DNA from: Ramlibacter tataouinensis
GTDB taxonomy: Bacteria; Pseudomonadota; Gammaproteobacteria; Burkholderiales; Burkholderiaceae_C
DNA: 64,000 bases
Direction of reading: 5' to 3'
Assembly (NCBI GenBank): GCA_002427815.1
Contig: DIZF01000001.1
Coordinates: forward strand, 211,773-275,772
Shown here one piece after another: positions 24,510-33,744 of this stretch. Numbering within the stretch: the stretch's first letter is position 1; each line of letters begins with the position of its first letter. The position numbers and the translations under genes were made by a program. The notes beneath the pieces are model-generated. The model saw only the letters and a list, made by a program, of their open reading frames with translations, did not search any database and was not told where the DNA came from.

Positions 24510-26660
24510 TCAATCTCTAGCGTAGGACCCGTCGATGCCGTAGATGCTCTTCTCCTCGACCACCGCTCGCCAAGCCGCCAATGCCGGTAACTTAAGTGTG
24601 GGGTCGGCAAGGCGCTTTCTCCCGTGCTTCCTGAGTTCCCTCAACGGGCAGTAGGCCTCGACTTTCGAGCTGTCGTCGGGCAGTGAGTAGCGCTGCCCCT
24701 TGGTCGAGTCAAAACTGTGGCTCAATATGGCCAACGCGAAGCCATCGAGCGTTGGGTCCACCGCCTTCAATGCCGCATACACCTGCGGGCACTTCCGCGG
24801 CGCCACACTACTCATCCTCCAAAGCAGAAAGCCGGCGTTGCAGGTCTTCAGCAATCTGCCCTCCTTCGCCGCTTCGAGCATGTTCCTGGCAAGGTGGGTC
24901 GCGAGTTTTCCCTTGGATCCCGGCGGGAGACGCGTGCCCTCGTCGTCGTCCCTGTCGACCAAGTAGCTTCTTGCGAACAGCTCCATGGCGACCGTAAGTC
25001 CCGCAGGATCGATGACGATCCGCTCGGCGACCGACGAAGCTCTGTCGACGGTGGCGGTCTTCAGGACAAGGCGAATGGCTCGAACGGCCACATCCTCGGC
25101 CGGCAGTCTGAAGAAGCCGGAGCGATCTTGCGACCTCGTCGGAAACGGTTCAGTGTCAGCCAGGCGCGCGATGTCCAGGCACAGCCGCTCGACATCATCG
25201 ACCCCGGCGGTCGCCGTGGACTCGGCAACGTCGCCGAGGCATTCCAGGAACTCGAGACAGTTTTGCCGCGTCAGCGAGCTCGCAATCTCGCTCCTGTGGT
25301 CGGCATGCATCAGATACCGACGAGCCACGACGAAGCTGACGTCGGCCCCGCTCACATGGAGCTGGAGTGCGACGAGCAGTCGCGCCGGCGCGGCGAGGTG
25401 GCCTTCGACATCGAGCACGCGCCCGAGCGTGAACTCGTCGGCTTCCTTGGCCGTCAGCGGAAAGAGGCGATGGACCAGCTTACGGACGGCGACCGGGTTG
25501 CCGCACTGGTTGTAGGCCGCATCACGATGCGCTGCTCCCTCCTTGAGAAGCTCACCGCTCTTCTCGAAGAGGCCCTGGTCCCCAGGAAGCAGTCCGACAA
25601 ACCATCGGGGCTCCTTGCGCATGAGCTCGTAGACACGTGGTGCCCTCACCATCAGCGCCGCGAATCCGATGATGTCAGCCAAGACGACCTCTCCTCGCAG
25701 TGCCGGTTCGATGACCGCGACGGTATTGAATACCCTGGCATAGTCCCGTGGCTGCTCCAGCATCTCGCGAAGCCCCGAGAAGTAAAGCATGCCGAGTCGG
25801 TCCCGGTCGTTGGGGAAGTGGGACTTGTGGGCGTCCGCATTCAGCCGCTCGAGGGCTTCGTTGATGAGCACACCACGCGCCTCGAGTCCGATCCCTGGCA
25901 ACGGAAATCGAACCTGGACGACCTTGTCCAGGTATGTCTCCGAGCGCGGCACACCGGCAGTCTTGAGCGCGTCACTGACGTACTCAGGGTCCCAGGCGAG
26001 CGCGTAACCCACATTCGGAAGGTCGCCGACCGACTTGACGATGCGGACCATCTCGAACACCTCGATAGGGAAGAGACGGTCGATGTCGTCGATGAAGACG
26101 ATGATGGAGCGCCCGAAGCCCCGCAGCGCCTCCTCGAGCTTCTCCTTCCTGGCCTCGATATCAGGCGTCTTATAGCTGGCAACCGCGTCGACGCTCTCGC
26201 CGGCGGACTCAATTACGGACTTGACTAGCGACGCCCAGGGCTCGGCGCCGGGAACAAGCTTGATGAAGTCGAAGACCTTGCCGTAGGCCTTGAGTTCGCG
26301 CGCAACCTTCTTGCCATCGGCAGCATTGTCAGAGAGCTTGACCTCGGCGGCAAGCTTCGAGAGGAAATGGCGCAGCAGTGCGTCTCGATCACCGACGAGC
26401 CAGGGGTTGAAGTGCACGATGACCGGTGCCGGCTCCTGCGTCTTGAGTAGCGCCTCCATCATCGCCAGCGTCGACGTCTTGCCGCTGCCCCAAGCGCCCT
26501 CGACCGACAGCACGAACCCCGCCGTCGAACTCACTCGCGCCAAGGCATGGACGGCGGCCTGCGCATACCCGCGACGCCCGAGCTTGTCGTCTTTGAGTGC
26601 CTCTTTCGGGCTCAGTGGCCGGTCGAAGCCGAGTTCCACCTTTTGGTCTTTCAAGATCAT
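24510..26660 (-). CDS. KAP-family P-loop NTPase, solitary
   Basis: 716 residues. Walker A GAWGSGKTS at 55-63 and Walker B IIVFIDDIDR at 186-195, with VHFNPWLVGD between them, as in KAP NTPases of the STAND/AAA-like class. Many KAP proteins have membrane segments inserted in the NTPase domain; I see none here, so the protein is probably cytoplasmic. The C-terminal ~380 residues are helical and unassigned. GGAGGA precedes the ATG at 26660. Family members include the phage-exclusion protein PifA and the QatA subunit of a defence system, but no qatBCD-like partners flank it. Its neighbours are unrelated transport genes, which suggests an independent insertion. Confidence 0.82.
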   Translation of the reverse strand: MILKDQKVELGFDRPLSPKEALKDDKLGRRGYAQAAVHALARVSSTAGFVLSVEGAWGSGKTSTLAMMEALLKTQEPAPVIVHFNPWLVGDRDALLRHFLSKLAAEVKLSDNAADGKKVARELKAYGKVFDFIKLVPGAEPWASLVKSVIESAGESVDAVASYKTPDIEARKEKLEEALRGFGRSIIVFIDDIDRLFPIEVFEMVRIVKSVGDLPNVGYALAWDPEYVSDALKTAGVPRSETYLDKVVQVRFPLPGIGLEARGVLINEALERLNADAHKSHFPNDRDRLGMLYFSGLREMLEQPRDYARVFNTVAVIEPALRGEVVLADIIGFAALMVRAPRVYELMRKEPRWFVGLLPGDQGLFEKSGELLKEGAAHRDAAYNQCGNPVAVRKLVHRLFPLTAKEADEFTLGRVLDVEGHLAAPARLLVALQLHVSGADVSFVVARRYLMHADHRSEIASSLTRQNCLEFLECLGDVAESTATAGVDDVERLCLDIARLADTEPFPTRSQDRSGFFRLPAEDVAVRAIRLVLKTATVDRASSVAERIVIDPAGLTVAMELFARSYLVDRDDDEGTRLPPGSKGKLATHLARNMLEAAKEGRLLKTCNAGFLLWRMSSVAPRKCPQVYAALKAVDPTLDGFALAILSHSFDSTKGQRYSLPDDSSKVEAYCPLRELRKHGRKRLADPTLKLPALAAWRAVVEEKSIYGIDGSYARD

Positions 26661-26880
26661 TGCGTCTTTCCTCCTTCGTTCCCTTGGGCCGCGCTCTGTT
26701 GCGCCCCGCTCTCCTCCACACGCCCAGCTCGGTGCCGTGCCAGACTGCCCGCGGACCTCGTCACACCGCCTGGCTCGCCAGGAACCCGGCGCGCTCGAGC
26801 CTGCGCGTGCCACCGGTACTTACGGAGCGGTGGGTGGGAAGCTGTCCGTCGGCACCTCCTGTGCAGAAACCATGTCGCCG

Positions 26881-27840
26881 TCAGTCAGCGGTGATCCTGC
26901 CCTCCTCGATCACGCGCTTCCAGCGTGCAAATTCCTGCTTTTCAAACGCTGCGAACTGAGCCGGGGTATTGCCCACGATTTCAAATCCCAGCGCAAGAAA
27001 GTGGTTCTTGACCTCCGGATCGTTCAGCGCCGCCACCATGGCCGCATTTGCCTTTGTCAGCACCTCGGCCGGCAGCCCCTTCGGTGCCACGATGGCTTGC
27101 CACGAGTAGACAACCAGGTTGGGAACGCCGGCTTCGGCCAGCGTAGGCACGTTCGGAAGCACCGACGAACGTCTGTCGCCGGTGACCGCCAGGGCCTTCA
27201 GCTTTCCTGCGTTGATCTGCTGGATCACCGCGTTGACATTCTGGAATGACGCATCCACCTGTCCGCCCAGCAGGTCCTGGATGGCCGGTGCCCCGCCCTT
27301 GTATGGGATGTGCGTGCCGCTCGTGCCGGTCTGCTGCCAGAACAGCACGGCCGTCAGGTGATCGCTCGCGCCGTTGCCTGAAGATGCATAGGTCATCTTG
27401 CCCGGGTTCGCCTTCAGGTAGGCGATCACGTCGGCTACGTTCCTGTGCGGCGAGGACGCCGGCACGACGAGCACATTGGGCGATTGCACCGCTACGGTGA
27501 CATAGTCGAAGTCCTTGAGCGGGTCGTACTGCGCGTTCTTTATCAGGTGCGGCACGATCACCAATGGGCCCAGGGCCGTGACGAAGAAGAGCCGGCCGTC
27601 CGCGGGCGCGCGCTTGACCTGGGCCGCCGCAATGGCGCCGCCGGCGCCCGCCTTGTTTTCCACGATGAACGGTTGTCCCAGACGCTCCTGCAGCTTGGGC
27701 GCGAGCGCCCGGGCCACCGAGTCGCTCGACCCGCCTGCGGGAAACGGCACGAGCAAGGTCACCGGCCGGTCGGGCCACGTTTGCGCCTGCCCGGCCGCGG
27801 CGGCCAGGCCCAGCATGAGCGCGATGAGATATTTCTTCAT
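26881..27840 (-). CDS. Bug-family (TctC-like) periplasmic solute-binding protein
   Basis: 319 residues with signal peptide MKKYLIALMLGLAAAAGQAQ. The Bug binding loop is classical: RPVTLLVPFPAGGSSDSVAR, then FIVENKAGAGGAIAAAQVKR and GTHIPYKGGAPAIQDLLGGQ. No tctA/tctB genes accompany it, the usual situation for orphan Bug genes in Burkholderiales, which either use a shared TctAB or act as sensors. It lies 34 bases behind an enolase-superfamily enzyme on the same strand, so its ligand is probably that enzyme's substrate. Confidence 0.92.
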   Translation of the reverse strand: MKKYLIALMLGLAAAAGQAQTWPDRPVTLLVPFPAGGSSDSVARALAPKLQERLGQPFIVENKAGAGGAIAAAQVKRAPADGRLFFVTALGPLVIVPHLIKNAQYDPLKDFDYVTVAVQSPNVLVVPASSPHRNVADVIAYLKANPGKMTYASSGNGASDHLTAVLFWQQTGTSGTHIPYKGGAPAIQDLLGGQVDASFQNVNAVIQQINAGKLKALAVTGDRRSSVLPNVPTLAEAGVPNLVVYSWQAIVAPKGLPAEVLTKANAAMVAALNDPEVKNHFLALGFEIVGNTPAQFAAFEKQEFARWKRVIEEGRITAD

Positions 27841-27874
27841 GTCGATCTCCGGTAACGACAGACAGGCCCCGGCA

Positions 27875-29092
27875 TCACGTTGCGGGGAACGCGGCGCCGC
27901 TGGCCCGCACGCAGGCATCGCCGCGCCGCCATACGCCTGGCTGCAGTTGCGTTCCCAGTCCCGGCCCGGTCGGCGCGAGCACCATGCCATCGCGAATGAC
28001 GGGCAGTTCCGTGACGAGGTCGCGATACCAGGTGGCCAATGAGGCGCGCACCACTTCCTGAAAGATCGCAGCTGGCGCATGCATGGCCAGATGCAGGCCG
28101 GCAATGAGTGTGACCGGTCCGGTGCAGTCGTGCGGCGCGAGCGGCCTGGCATGGGCTTGCGCCAGGGCAGCGATCTTGCGCGCTTCGGTGAGCCCGCCAC
28201 ACCAGGCGACATCGAGCATCACGAAATCGAGCGCGTCGGCCGCGAGCAGCTCGCGGAACTTCACGATGCCTGCGAGCGTTTCGCTGCCGCAAATCGGAGT
28301 GCGGGTGTGGCGCCGCAGGTCTGCGAGCGCCGCCGTGTCGTCCATCTTGGCTAGCGGATCCTCGGCCCAGAAGACGTCGTAGTCCTCGAGCCCCTGGCAG
28401 ATGCGAGTCGCCGCCTGGCTGTTCCAAAGGCTGTGCAGTTCGCACATGACTTCGATGCGATCGCCGACCGCTGCACGGATCTTGCGAAACGGCTCGAGGC
28501 CGACCTTCAGATCGGCAAGCGAGATCATCTGGCCACCGGTCGCAGCCGCGTGCACATCGAACGGCCAGATCTTCATGGCGCAATAGCCTTCGGCCAGCAG
28601 GCTCTCGGCCAGGGCGCCCGCATCCTGCATGAAGGCGATCTGATCGTCGTACGGTCCAATGGGCTTGTCGGCGTTCGACACTGTGCGCCTCACGCCGCCG
28701 GCGGTGTTGTAGCTGTATCCGGCACACGTGTTGTAGGCGCGGATGCTATCTCGAACACCGCCGCCCAACGCGACATATGTTGGCTCGCCCTGGCGCCGGC
28801 CGGCCAGGTCCCACAACGCGATGTCGACGGCGCTGGCTGCACGGATCTCGGCGCCGCTGCTGCCGAAGCCGACATAAGGCGCCATCAGCTCGCGCGACAC
28901 GGCTTCGATGTGGCGCGCGTCGCGGCCGATGAGCCAGGGCGCGACCTGCTCGTGCAACACGGTCTCGACGGCGGCGGCGCCGCGAAAGGACTCGCCCAGA
29001 CCGACGAGGCCGTCGGCCGTGGCGATTTCCACCCAGATCAGGTTGGGGCGTTCCGCGAGGCGAACGGTGCGAAGACCGGTGATGGTGGACAT
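27875..29092 (-). CDS. Mandelate racemase/muconate lactonizing enzyme family protein
   Basis: 405 residues of the enolase superfamily: capping domain (TVRLAERPNLIWVEIATADG with GLVGLGE), barrel strands with GYCAMKIWPFD, VMCELHSLWN, VFWAEDPLAK, PICGSETLAG, DFVMLDVAWCGGLTEARKIA and LAPHDCTGPV. Metal-ligand acidic residues are in ELHS, EDP and SET. The barrel lysine is in a K-x-W-P context rather than the classical KxK. It acts on a hydroxy acid by alpha-proton abstraction; dehydration is the most frequent outcome. Forms a two-gene unit with the orphan Bug gene. Start at 29092 chosen to match the family N-terminus. Confidence 0.82.
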   Translation of the reverse strand: MSTITGLRTVRLAERPNLIWVEIATADGLVGLGESFRGAAAVETVLHEQVAPWLIGRDARHIEAVSRELMAPYVGFGSSGAEIRAASAVDIALWDLAGRRQGEPTYVALGGGVRDSIRAYNTCAGYSYNTAGGVRRTVSNADKPIGPYDDQIAFMQDAGALAESLLAEGYCAMKIWPFDVHAAATGGQMISLADLKVGLEPFRKIRAAVGDRIEVMCELHSLWNSQAATRICQGLEDYDVFWAEDPLAKMDDTAALADLRRHTRTPICGSETLAGIVKFRELLAADALDFVMLDVAWCGGLTEARKIAALAQAHARPLAPHDCTGPVTLIAGLHLAMHAPAAIFQEVVRASLATWYRDLVTELPVIRDGMVLAPTGPGLGTQLQPGVWRRGDACVRASGAAFPAT

Positions 29093-29483
29093 GGTGGATG
29101 GGCGCGAAGGAGTGGCAAAAGTCCAGTTTGTTGCCAAGCCAGAATGCTGTCAATCAACACGGTGCCCAAGGGCTGGGCTTCCAAAAAGCGAATCCCGTGA
29201 CTTGGAACGCGCACTGACAGTCGTTTCCAATTCAGGTGTGAGCCTGGGCGGAGCGCCAAGTAGCGGTGCGAAGTAGGTCGATACGTTGTAGAGTTTGGAA
29301 GTGTAGGCGTGCCGGGTATCAGGTGTTTCTGGAGTTCTTTTTCAACGGCTGTTCGGCAAGCGATTCGGCCCCCAGGCCGATGGCGCGTCAGGCCGTACGC
29401 TCGCAACCTGGTCTCGGCAGAATCCAGCTGCGGCCGTCCCCGTCAATGCCGATCGAACTTAGACAGCACGATCGAGTGGCGGG
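29093..29483. other. Intergenic stretch, no gene recognised
   Basis: Holds the promoter region of the enolase-type gene on the minus strand and the upstream flank of the toxin-antitoxin operon. No recognisable coding frame or RNA gene. Confidence 0.35.
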
Positions 29484-29513
29484 CTGAACGACTATGCGCC
29501 TTAGGCGTATAAT
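29484..29513 (+). promoter_or_regulatory. Promoter and operator of the HigBA-type pair
   Basis: A perfect -10 box TATAAT (29508-29513) lies six bases before the toxin ATG, with a weak CTGAAC -35 (29484-29489). The near-palindrome TATGCGCC-TTA-GGCGTATA (29493-29511) overlaps the -10, a usual place for antitoxin binding. The expected transcription start falls at or next to the ATG, so the mRNA would be leaderless or nearly so. Confidence 0.6.
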
Positions 29514-29519
29514 AGCAAA

Positions 29520-29831
29520 ATGTTCTCGGTTGTCGAGACTCTGCTGTTCCAGAAGCAATGGCCGCTCTACTGGACCGAGGACGAGCGGGGCGAGTTCGCG
29601 GCGTACATCGCCGAGAGTCCCGACGCTGGAGACGTGGTGCCTGAGTCTGGCGGTATTCGAAAGGTCCGTTGGCGTCGGGCTGATTCTGGCAAGTCCGGTG
29701 GTGTTCGTGTCATCTATTTCACCCGCATAGCCGAGGAAGAAGTCGTGCTTCTCACTCTGTACGCGAAGGCGAAAACGGACAACATCACCGGCGCAAAGCT
29801 CAAGGAGATTCGCCGTGCCCTCGAAAGTTAA
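29520..29831 (+). CDS. higB: RelE/HigB2-type toxin
   Basis: 103 residues of the RelE/HigB fold: an N-terminal FQKQWPLYWTEDERGEFAAY helix region, then VVPESGGIRKVRWRRADSGK and SGGVRVIYF, ending with a LTLYAKAKTDNIT helix. The GGIRK-W-R-GK-GG-RVIY pattern is that of HigB2-like mRNA interferases, which cut mRNA on the ribosome. It overlaps the antitoxin gene by 17 bases; toxin-first order is typical of higBA. Confidence 0.87.
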   Translation: MFSVVETLLFQKQWPLYWTEDERGEFAAYIAESPDAGDVVPESGGIRKVRWRRADSGKSGGVRVIYFTRIAEEEVVLLTLYAKAKTDNITGAKLKEIRRALES

Positions 29832-30129
29832 ACCCCTCACGGATACGCAGTTGCGTGCGTACGAGGCCAAGCGCGACCTGGCTGCCGAATTGCTGGAGTC
29901 TGTGCGGCAGATGAAAGCGGGGAAGACCCGGGTCGTTTCCTCCCCCGCAGTGGAAGCGCGGGAGCGTACAGGTTTGTCGCAGTCTCAGTTTGCCGCGCTG
30001 CTGGGTGTGTCGGTTCGCACCCTTCAGGGCTGGGAACAGGGTCGCAAGCAGCCGAGCGGTGCCGCGCGTACCTTGCTGGCCGTTGCCCGCACGAATCCCA
30101 AAGCCCTTCTGGCAGCAACTGGAAAGTGA
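29815..30129 (+). CDS. higA: HigA-type antitoxin (Xre helix-turn-helix)
   Basis: 104 residues. The C-terminal half is a Cro/CI helix-turn-helix: ERTGLSQSQFAALLGVSVRT then LQGWEQGRKQPSGAARTLL. The N-terminal half would wrap the toxin. It neutralises the RelE/HigB-type product and represses the operon through the palindrome overlapping the -10 box. The pair may stabilise this region or act as stress or phage response; context does not decide. Confidence 0.88.
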   Translation: MPSKVKPLTDTQLRAYEAKRDLAAELLESVRQMKAGKTRVVSSPAVEARERTGLSQSQFAALLGVSVRTLQGWEQGRKQPSGAARTLLAVARTNPKALLAATGK

Positions 30130-30181
30130 GCGCCTGGGGCCCCGAGCCGGAGCCGGAGCGGCGGCCCGCCTTCTGACCTTC

Positions 30182-31936
30182 TCACATCGACAGCGAGCCC
30201 TCGCGGAACTCGGTCTTGTCGAGCCACACGTTCACCAGCACCGGCTTGCCCTGCCGCGCCAGCGCGCGGGCCTGGGCCAGCGCAGACTGCACTTCGCTCA
30301 TGTGCTTGACCAGGATGCCTTGCGCGCCGAACGCCTTCGCCACCGCGTGATAGTCGGTGCGCGCCAGCACCGTCGCCACGTCGTCGTGCAGCATCTTGAC
30401 CTGCTCGCGCGCGATCTGGGTCCAGCCGGCGTCGTTGCCGACCACGGCGATCACCGGGATGCCATGGCGCACGAAGGTGTCGAACTCCGTCAGTCCGTAG
30501 CCGCAGGCGCCGTCACCAAAGACGATCCACACCTCTGCGCCCGGCTTGGCCAGCGCGGCGCCCAACGCGAAGCCAGCGCCCACGCCCAGCGTGCCGAAGG
30601 CGCCAGGGTCCAGCCAGCTGAGCGGAGCGCGTGGATGCAGCACGTACGAGGCCGTCGCCACGAAGTCACCGCCGTCGGCCACCAGCAGCGCGTTGTCACC
30701 GGCGGCCTTTTCCATCTCGCGCAGGAACGCGATCGGATTGACGAACTCGCCGCTGGCCGCGGCCTGCTGGTCGATTTCCATCTCGCGCTCGTCATCGCGC
30801 CCGCGCAACTGGGCCAGCCAGTCGGCCCAGCGCGGTTCCGTTGCCGGCGGCAGGGCCTGGGCCAGGTCCTGCAGGAACAGGCCCGCATCGCCGATGGCCG
30901 CGATGTCGGGGCGGCGGTTCAGGCGCGCGTCGCGCGCGCTGCGGTTGGCGGCGATCAGCGTCGCGTCGCGCCGCACATGCTTGCCGTAGTCCAGCCGGAA
31001 ATCGCAGGGCACGCCGGCCAGCAGCACGCAGTCCGCTTCACGCAGGGCCTGCCGGCGTTGATGGCGCAGCTGCAGCGAATGGTCGCGTCCCAGCAGGCCG
31101 CGCGCCATCCCCGACAGGTACACTGGGACCTCGAGCCGCGCGACGGCGGCGGCGAGCGCGTCGGCTTGCGCGGGCAGCACCACAGCCTGGCTGCCGATCA
31201 CCATCAGCGGGCGCTCGGCCTTGGCGAACGCGTCCTGCGCCGCGCGCAAGGCGCTGTCTTTCGCCTTCGGCGGATCCACACCCAGCACGCGCTGTGTGGT
31301 GGGCAACTGGCTGCCCTCGAACATCTTGCGCACGTGGCGGTTCAGGTAGAAGCGCAGCATCCGGTCGGCCGCGCTCTTGCCCTTGCCGGCAGCGTCGGCA
31401 TACCACTGGCGGATCGACGCCTCGTCGTACAGCAGGTCGACCGGGCATTCGACGAACACCGGCCCGGGCACGCCGGAACGCGCGACGGCAAAGGCTTCCT
31501 CGACGGCCGGGCCCAGGTCGCGCACCTTCAGGATCTTGCGAAACAGCTTGACGTGCGGCTCGACCAGCGGCCGCTGGTCGATGTCCTGCAGTGCGCCGCG
31601 GCCCTGCAGCGCGGTGGGTGCCGCGCCGCCGAGCAGGATCACCGGCGACTGCGCCAGCTGCGCGTTCTTGAGCGCGGTGATGGTGTTGGCGATGCCCGGC
31701 CCCGCCGTGACGGCGGCCACGCCGGGAACGCCCGACAGGCGCGCGGTGGCGTCGGCCGCGAACACGGCGGTGGCTTCATCGCGCACATCCACGACGCGGA
31801 TGCCCCTGGCCTTGGCCGCGCTCAGGATCGGCGAAATGTGCCCGCCGCACAGCGTGAAGAGGCTGCGCACGCCGTGCACCCGCAGGGCTTCGGCGACGCG
31901 ATCGCCACCATGGCGCAAAGGCAGTGAAGATGACAT
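30182..31936 (-). CDS. Thiamine-diphosphate lyase of the acetolactate synthase / 2-hydroxyacyl-CoA lyase group
   Basis: 584 residues with the three ThDP-enzyme domains: N-terminal PYR domain (LFTLCGGHISPILSAAKARG with catalytic Glu in DEATAVFAADA), central domain, and C-terminal PP domain with the ThDP motif GDGACGYGLTEFDTFVRHGI ending VVGNDAGW. The GGHISPIL and FECPVDLLYD-like (VFVECPVDLLYDE) stretches are closest to the ILVBL/HACL branch rather than biosynthetic AHAS. It is followed upstream, 13 bases away, by an acyl-CoA synthetase, so a 2-hydroxyacyl-CoA lyase role is plausible. Start 31936; an in-frame ATG at 31981 would overlap the neighbour. Confidence 0.82.
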   Translation of the reverse strand: MSSSLPLRHGGDRVAEALRVHGVRSLFTLCGGHISPILSAAKARGIRVVDVRDEATAVFAADATARLSGVPGVAAVTAGPGIANTITALKNAQLAQSPVILLGGAAPTALQGRGALQDIDQRPLVEPHVKLFRKILKVRDLGPAVEEAFAVARSGVPGPVFVECPVDLLYDEASIRQWYADAAGKGKSAADRMLRFYLNRHVRKMFEGSQLPTTQRVLGVDPPKAKDSALRAAQDAFAKAERPLMVIGSQAVVLPAQADALAAAVARLEVPVYLSGMARGLLGRDHSLQLRHQRRQALREADCVLLAGVPCDFRLDYGKHVRRDATLIAANRSARDARLNRRPDIAAIGDAGLFLQDLAQALPPATEPRWADWLAQLRGRDDEREMEIDQQAAASGEFVNPIAFLREMEKAAGDNALLVADGGDFVATASYVLHPRAPLSWLDPGAFGTLGVGAGFALGAALAKPGAEVWIVFGDGACGYGLTEFDTFVRHGIPVIAVVGNDAGWTQIAREQVKMLHDDVATVLARTDYHAVAKAFGAQGILVKHMSEVQSALAQARALARQGKPVLVNVWLDKTEFREGSLSM

Positions 31937-31949
31937 TGGTTTTTTCTTT

Positions 31950-33629
31950 TCAGGCCCAGTGGACGGTGGTACCGGTGGCATACCAGTTTTCCACAGCGAA
32001 AGCGACCGCCGACTCGATGCGGTTGCGCCGGATCTTCATGGTCGGCGTGAGGAAGCCATTCTCGATGGACCAGGGCTCGTCGGCCACCACGATCATGCGC
32101 AGCCGCTCGTGCGGTGGCAATTCGCGATTCACTTCTTCGAGCAGCCGGCCCAGCTCGGCCTGCACCTGCGAGCGCACGGCCGCGTCGCCGAGGCGGGGCC
32201 GCAGACCTTCGGCCAGGACCACCATAGCGTAGGCGGCGGGTTGGCCCACACCGGAGACCATCGACAGTTCGATCATCGGATGCACGTTCAGCATGTTCTC
32301 GATCGGGGCGGGCGCCACGTATTCGCCCTTGGCCGTCTTGAACAGTTCCTTGACCCGCCCCGTGACCTTGAGCATTCCGTCGGCGGTGCGCTCGCCCTGG
32401 TCGCCGGTGTGGAAGAACCCGTCCTCGGTGAACGCCTGCGCATTGAGGTCGGGACGCTTGTAATAGCCCGTGAACTGGCCCGGCGACTTGATCAGGATCT
32501 CGCCGTCGTCGGCCAGCCGCACTTCCACGCCCGGGAAGGGGACGCCGACATAGCCCGGCTCGTTCCTCTCTTCCGTGGAGCCGTGCGAAAACGCGAAGTC
32601 CTCGGTCATGCCGTAGCCCTCGAACAGGTTCAGGCCGAGCCGCCGGTACCACGCTATCAGTTCGGCCGGAATCGGCGCCGACCCGCTGGCCGCCCGCCTC
32701 ACCTTGTCCAGGCCCAGGCCCTTGAGGACCTTGCGGCCGACGATGCGTCCGAGGATGGGGATGCGCAGCAGCCGGTCGAGTCTTTGCGGCGGCACCTGGG
32801 TGAACACGCCCTGCTGGAACTTGAGCCACAGTCGCGGCACCGAGATGAAGGTGGTGGGACGGGCCCGCTGCAGGTCGGCCAGAAACGTGTCCAGCGACTC
32901 GGCGAAGAAGATGCGCGAGGTGCCGTCCACCAGCGAGGCGCACTCGATCCAGGCCCGCTCGAAACTGTGCGCCAGCGGCAGGTAGGAGAGCAGCCGGTTC
33001 TCCTGGTTCTCGCCGTAGACGGCCTTCAGGTAGTTCACCATGCCCTCGCTGGCCCCGGTCACGGCGCTGAAGGGCAGCATCACGCCCTTGGGCTGGCCGG
33101 TGGAGCCCGAGGTGTAGATCAGCATCGCCAGGTCGTCCGGGGCGCGCTGCGGCCGGCCGGTCAGCGGCTCGGTGCGCGCCATGATCGCATCCCAGGTGTC
33201 GAACGGCGTGGTGGGCGCGAGCGGAAAGGCGATGCACGGCATGCCGGCGGGAACCGCGCTCGCCTGCTGCGGCCAGGTGTCCAGTTTGCCGATGAACAGC
33301 AGGCTGGCTTCGCTGTCCTGGAGCACAAAGCGAACGGTCTCGGCGGTTTCGGTGGGAAAGATCGCCACCGTGGTGCCGCCGGCCATCCAGATCGCCAGTT
33401 CGGCCATGAAGAAATGCGCGCAGTTCTTCGACAGGATCGCGATGCGCGCACCGGGGGGCAGGCCGAATAATTGCAGATGGCGGGCCATGCGCCGGGCCTG
33501 GTCCATCAACTCGGCCCAGGTGTAGTCGATCACCTTGTCGCCGCCGATCGGCTGGGTCAGGAAGACGTGATCGGGCCGGTTGGTTTCGTGGTCGAGGACG
33601 TAGTCGAGAATGGTTCGGGGGTTCGTCAT
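31950..33629 (-). CDS. AMP-binding long-chain acyl-CoA synthetase
   Basis: 559 residues. P-loop of the adenylate-forming family is LIYTSGSTGQPKGVM; other motifs are SYLPLAHSFERAWIE, NLFEGYGMTEDFAFSHGS, FHTGDQGERTADGMLKVTGR and VKELFKTAKGEYVAPAPIEN. It activates a fatty or 2-hydroxy fatty acid to the CoA ester with ATP. AAGGA precedes the ATG at 33629. It is the upstream partner of the ThDP lyase. Confidence 0.9.
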   Translation of the reverse strand: MTNPRTILDYVLDHETNRPDHVFLTQPIGGDKVIDYTWAELMDQARRMARHLQLFGLPPGARIAILSKNCAHFFMAELAIWMAGGTTVAIFPTETAETVRFVLQDSEASLLFIGKLDTWPQQASAVPAGMPCIAFPLAPTTPFDTWDAIMARTEPLTGRPQRAPDDLAMLIYTSGSTGQPKGVMLPFSAVTGASEGMVNYLKAVYGENQENRLLSYLPLAHSFERAWIECASLVDGTSRIFFAESLDTFLADLQRARPTTFISVPRLWLKFQQGVFTQVPPQRLDRLLRIPILGRIVGRKVLKGLGLDKVRRAASGSAPIPAELIAWYRRLGLNLFEGYGMTEDFAFSHGSTEERNEPGYVGVPFPGVEVRLADDGEILIKSPGQFTGYYKRPDLNAQAFTEDGFFHTGDQGERTADGMLKVTGRVKELFKTAKGEYVAPAPIENMLNVHPMIELSMVSGVGQPAAYAMVVLAEGLRPRLGDAAVRSQVQAELGRLLEEVNRELPPHERLRMIVVADEPWSIENGFLTPTMKIRRNRIESAVAFAVENWYATGTTVHWA

Positions 33630-33744
33630 GTCGCATCCTTTGCGCACGTGCGCGGGGCCCGGGCTCCTGCGACAGCGTATCGACATGCGAGGCACCCGGC
33701 TAGTGGTGAATCCCCGTTGCCGGCGGCCCGCTGTCGCCTACACG

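Noticed and set aside
24717..26228. A 500-codon plus-strand open frame opposite the KAP gene
   Set aside because: The minus-strand frame has Walker motifs and a ribosome site, while this one has none.
30182..31936. Acetolactate synthase (ilvB) for branched-chain amino acids
   Set aside because: The sequence is of the ILVBL/HACL-like branch, there is no ilvN or ilvC nearby, and it is paired with an acyl-CoA synthetase.
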